A stretch of DNA of 15,147 nucleotides from CAVYPR01 sp052145775 (lineage in GTDB: Bacteria; Actinomycetota; Acidimicrobiia; Acidimicrobiales; RAAP-2). Below are positions 14,104 to 15,147 of this stretch, piece by piece. Both the position numbers and the translations under genes were made by a program. The notes under the pieces were generated by a model that saw only the letters and a list, made by a program, of their open reading frames with translations, had not been told where the DNA came from and made no database searches. The stretch is from contig JBKQNY010000201.1 in NCBI GenBank assembly GCA_052145775.1, positions 1-15,147 of the forward strand. The letters are read 5' to 3'. Every line of letters starts with the position of its first letter. Position 1 is the stretch's first letter.

Positions 14104-14793
14104 TCAGGGCGTGAGCGGCGCCCCGTCGCAGCGGTCGACCGTCGTGAACTCCCCGACGCCACGCCGACGGAGGCGGGTCGGGCGCTGGCTTGGGTGCCCG
14201 AGGGCGAGCAGCCCCGCCACGGCCAGGGCGGGATCCGCGCCGACGAGCGCCTTCACGTCGTCCTCGCGGCGGACGGGCATGGTCGTCAGCACGCCGCCCA
14301 GGCCCTCGGCCCGAGCGGCCAGCAGCACGCTCCAGGCGAACGGGTAAACCGAGGCGCCGCCGGCGAAGGTGTAGCGGCCCAGGTCGCGGTCGACCGCCGC
14401 CAGTGTCCGCAGGTCGGCCAGGAGCAGCAGGAGCACCGGGACCCGGTCGAGGTGCTCGGCGAAGCCCCCCGGCCCGGAAGCGGCCCGGGCGGCCAGGGCC
14501 GGGGCGCCGCCGAGGGCGTGTCGCTCCGCCTCGGTGTCGGACACCGGGGACCAGGGCACCAGGCCGGCCGAGGTGAGCGCCAGGTAGTCGTACCAGCCGT
14601 CGAGGTAGAGGTCACGGAGCCGTACCCGACGCCCGGGGTCCTTCACCACCACCACCCGCCACCCCTGGCGGTTGCCGCCACTCGGGGCGAAACGGGCGGT
14701 GTCGAGGATGCGGTGCACGACCTCGTCGGCCACCGGCTCGTCGGTGAACTCCCGGACGGCACCGGTGGAACGCAGGGACTCGGCGAGATCCAT
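14104..14793 (-). CDS. Nitroreductase-family protein
   Basis: ATG 14793 (229 residues) begins MDLAESLRSTGAVREFTDEP, the standard nitroreductase opening; an upstream start at 14853 would add 20 unconserved residues. The FMN-contact region TARFAPSGGNRQGWRVVVV is intact. GGASVYPFAWSVLLAARAEG then LGG is the second typical segment, and ALLALGHPSQRPTRLRRR is the usual C-terminal FMN-phosphate end. These flavoproteins are generally dimers that use NAD(P)H to reduce nitro compounds, quinones or enoyl-type substrates; this one's substrate is unknown. No strong ribosome site is visible. It is divergent from the partial gene at 14859. Confidence 0.82.
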   Translation of the reverse strand: MDLAESLRSTGAVREFTDEPVADEVVHRILDTARFAPSGGNRQGWRVVVVKDPGRRVRLRDLYLDGWYDYLALTSAGLVPWSPVSDTEAERHALGGAPALAARAASGPGGFAEHLDRVPVLLLLLADLRTLAAVDRDLGRYTFAGGASVYPFAWSVLLAARAEGLGGVLTTMPVRREDDVKALVGADPALAVAGLLALGHPSQRPTRLRRRGVGEFTTVDRCDGAPLTP

Positions 14794-14858
14794 GTGCGGA
14801 CCGTACCCGCGGGTGGCCATACGCGGCGGGCTGCGCCCCGAGGCGCTAGACACGCGGC

Positions 14859-15147
14859 GTGCCGCGTCGTGTCGAGGAGATCGTGTTCACCCCGGAGGAC
14901 GCCACCAGGGTCGTCGGGGAGATGGACAGGCTGGCCGCCGCGCACGACGGCTGGATCAACCTTCTGCCAGGGGTTCCCGACGACGAGGTGGAGGGACCCG
15001 GCAAGCCGTCGGCCTTCTCCACTCTCTTCGGGGGGACGCAGTCGCCGGTGACGATGGTGACCTGGTTGCCGGCCCGGCCGGGCCGGACGGGGCCGGGGGG
15101 GGCCACCGGGGGGATGATGCACCCGAGGGGGAAGCGCGCCGTGCTCC
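14859..15147 (+). CDS. Unrecognised protein, N-terminal 96 aa, cut by window end
   Basis: A frame opens at GTG 14859 just after an in-frame TAG and runs without a stop to the window edge. It begins VPRRVEEIVFTPEDATRVVG and contains HDGWINLLPGVPDDEV and SPVTMVTWLPARPG, then a Gly-rich stretch and MMHPRGKRAVL. The mix of residues looks like real protein, and the DGWINLLP and HPRGKRAVL segments have the look of conserved motifs, but I cannot name the family. No strong ribosome site is seen; the 65-bp gap to the divergent nitroreductase must contain both promoters. Confidence 0.55.
   Translation, partial: MPRRVEEIVFTPEDATRVVGEMDRLAAAHDGWINLLPGVPDDEVEGPGKPSAFSTLFGGTQSPVTMVTWLPARPGRTGPGGATGGMMHPRGKRAVL

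Noticed and set aside
1..15147. Mobile element, prophage or defence system
   Set aside because: I found no transposase, integrase, terminal inverted repeats, phage structural genes or recognisable defence genes.

Overview
The window is high-GC DNA with GTG and TTG starts and purine-rich Shine-Dalgarno sites. It looks like an actinomycete chromosome. The repeat family 'GYWLVGSDGGVFAFGDA', found at the C-termini of two large secreted proteins, is one I associate with Acidimicrobiia. That placement is an inference from general knowledge, not from a search.

Left part (1-6706, all minus strand). Two large exported multidomain proteins share a C-terminal module of six repeats. The left one (1936 to beyond position 1) is a predicted G1-family glutamic peptidase (eqolisin-like), followed by an IPT/TIG domain and the shared module; its last bases lie outside the window. 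The right one (6234-2824) carries 11 kelch-like repeats, three fibronectin type III domains and the same module. Between them lies a 37-residue basic protein (2330-2217) and about 490 bp without a recognisable gene. Upstream of the kelch protein is a 103-residue ABM-fold (dimeric alpha/beta-barrel) protein (6706-6395).

Middle part (7070-8899, plus strand). Three co-directional genes encode a chorismate-lyase-like (UbiC/DUF98) protein, an aminoglycoside-phosphotransferase-fold kinase and a DCC-family (DUF393) thiol-disulfide protein. On the minus strand from 10203 to 8939 is a secretory-lipase-type alpha/beta hydrolase. Its reading frame is broken by one missing base beside a perfect 16-nt palindrome, so it is either a pseudogene or a sequencing error.

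Right part (10430-15147). A VOC/PhnB-like protein and an SRPBCC/AHSA1 protein form a pair on the plus strand. A small helical protein of unknown role lies on the minus strand (12014-11739). After a 555-bp gene-poor stretch with several hairpins and a candidate small ORF comes a ferric-iron substrate-binding protein. Its FbpA-type ligands (His, Glu, Tyr-Tyr) have exactly the spacing of the Neisseria protein. A DtxR/IdeR-like palindrome overlaps its start codon. A universal stress protein follows 25 bp downstream, but no permease or ATPase is visible. The window ends with a nitroreductase-family protein (minus) and, divergent from it, the start of an unrecognised gene running off the right edge.

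The most interesting unit is the left-hand pair: two secreted proteins with unrelated N-terminal machinery (a protease and a long beta-propeller-repeat protein) carrying the same terminal module. The iron-binding protein with a possible start-site operator and no visible transporter partners comes next.
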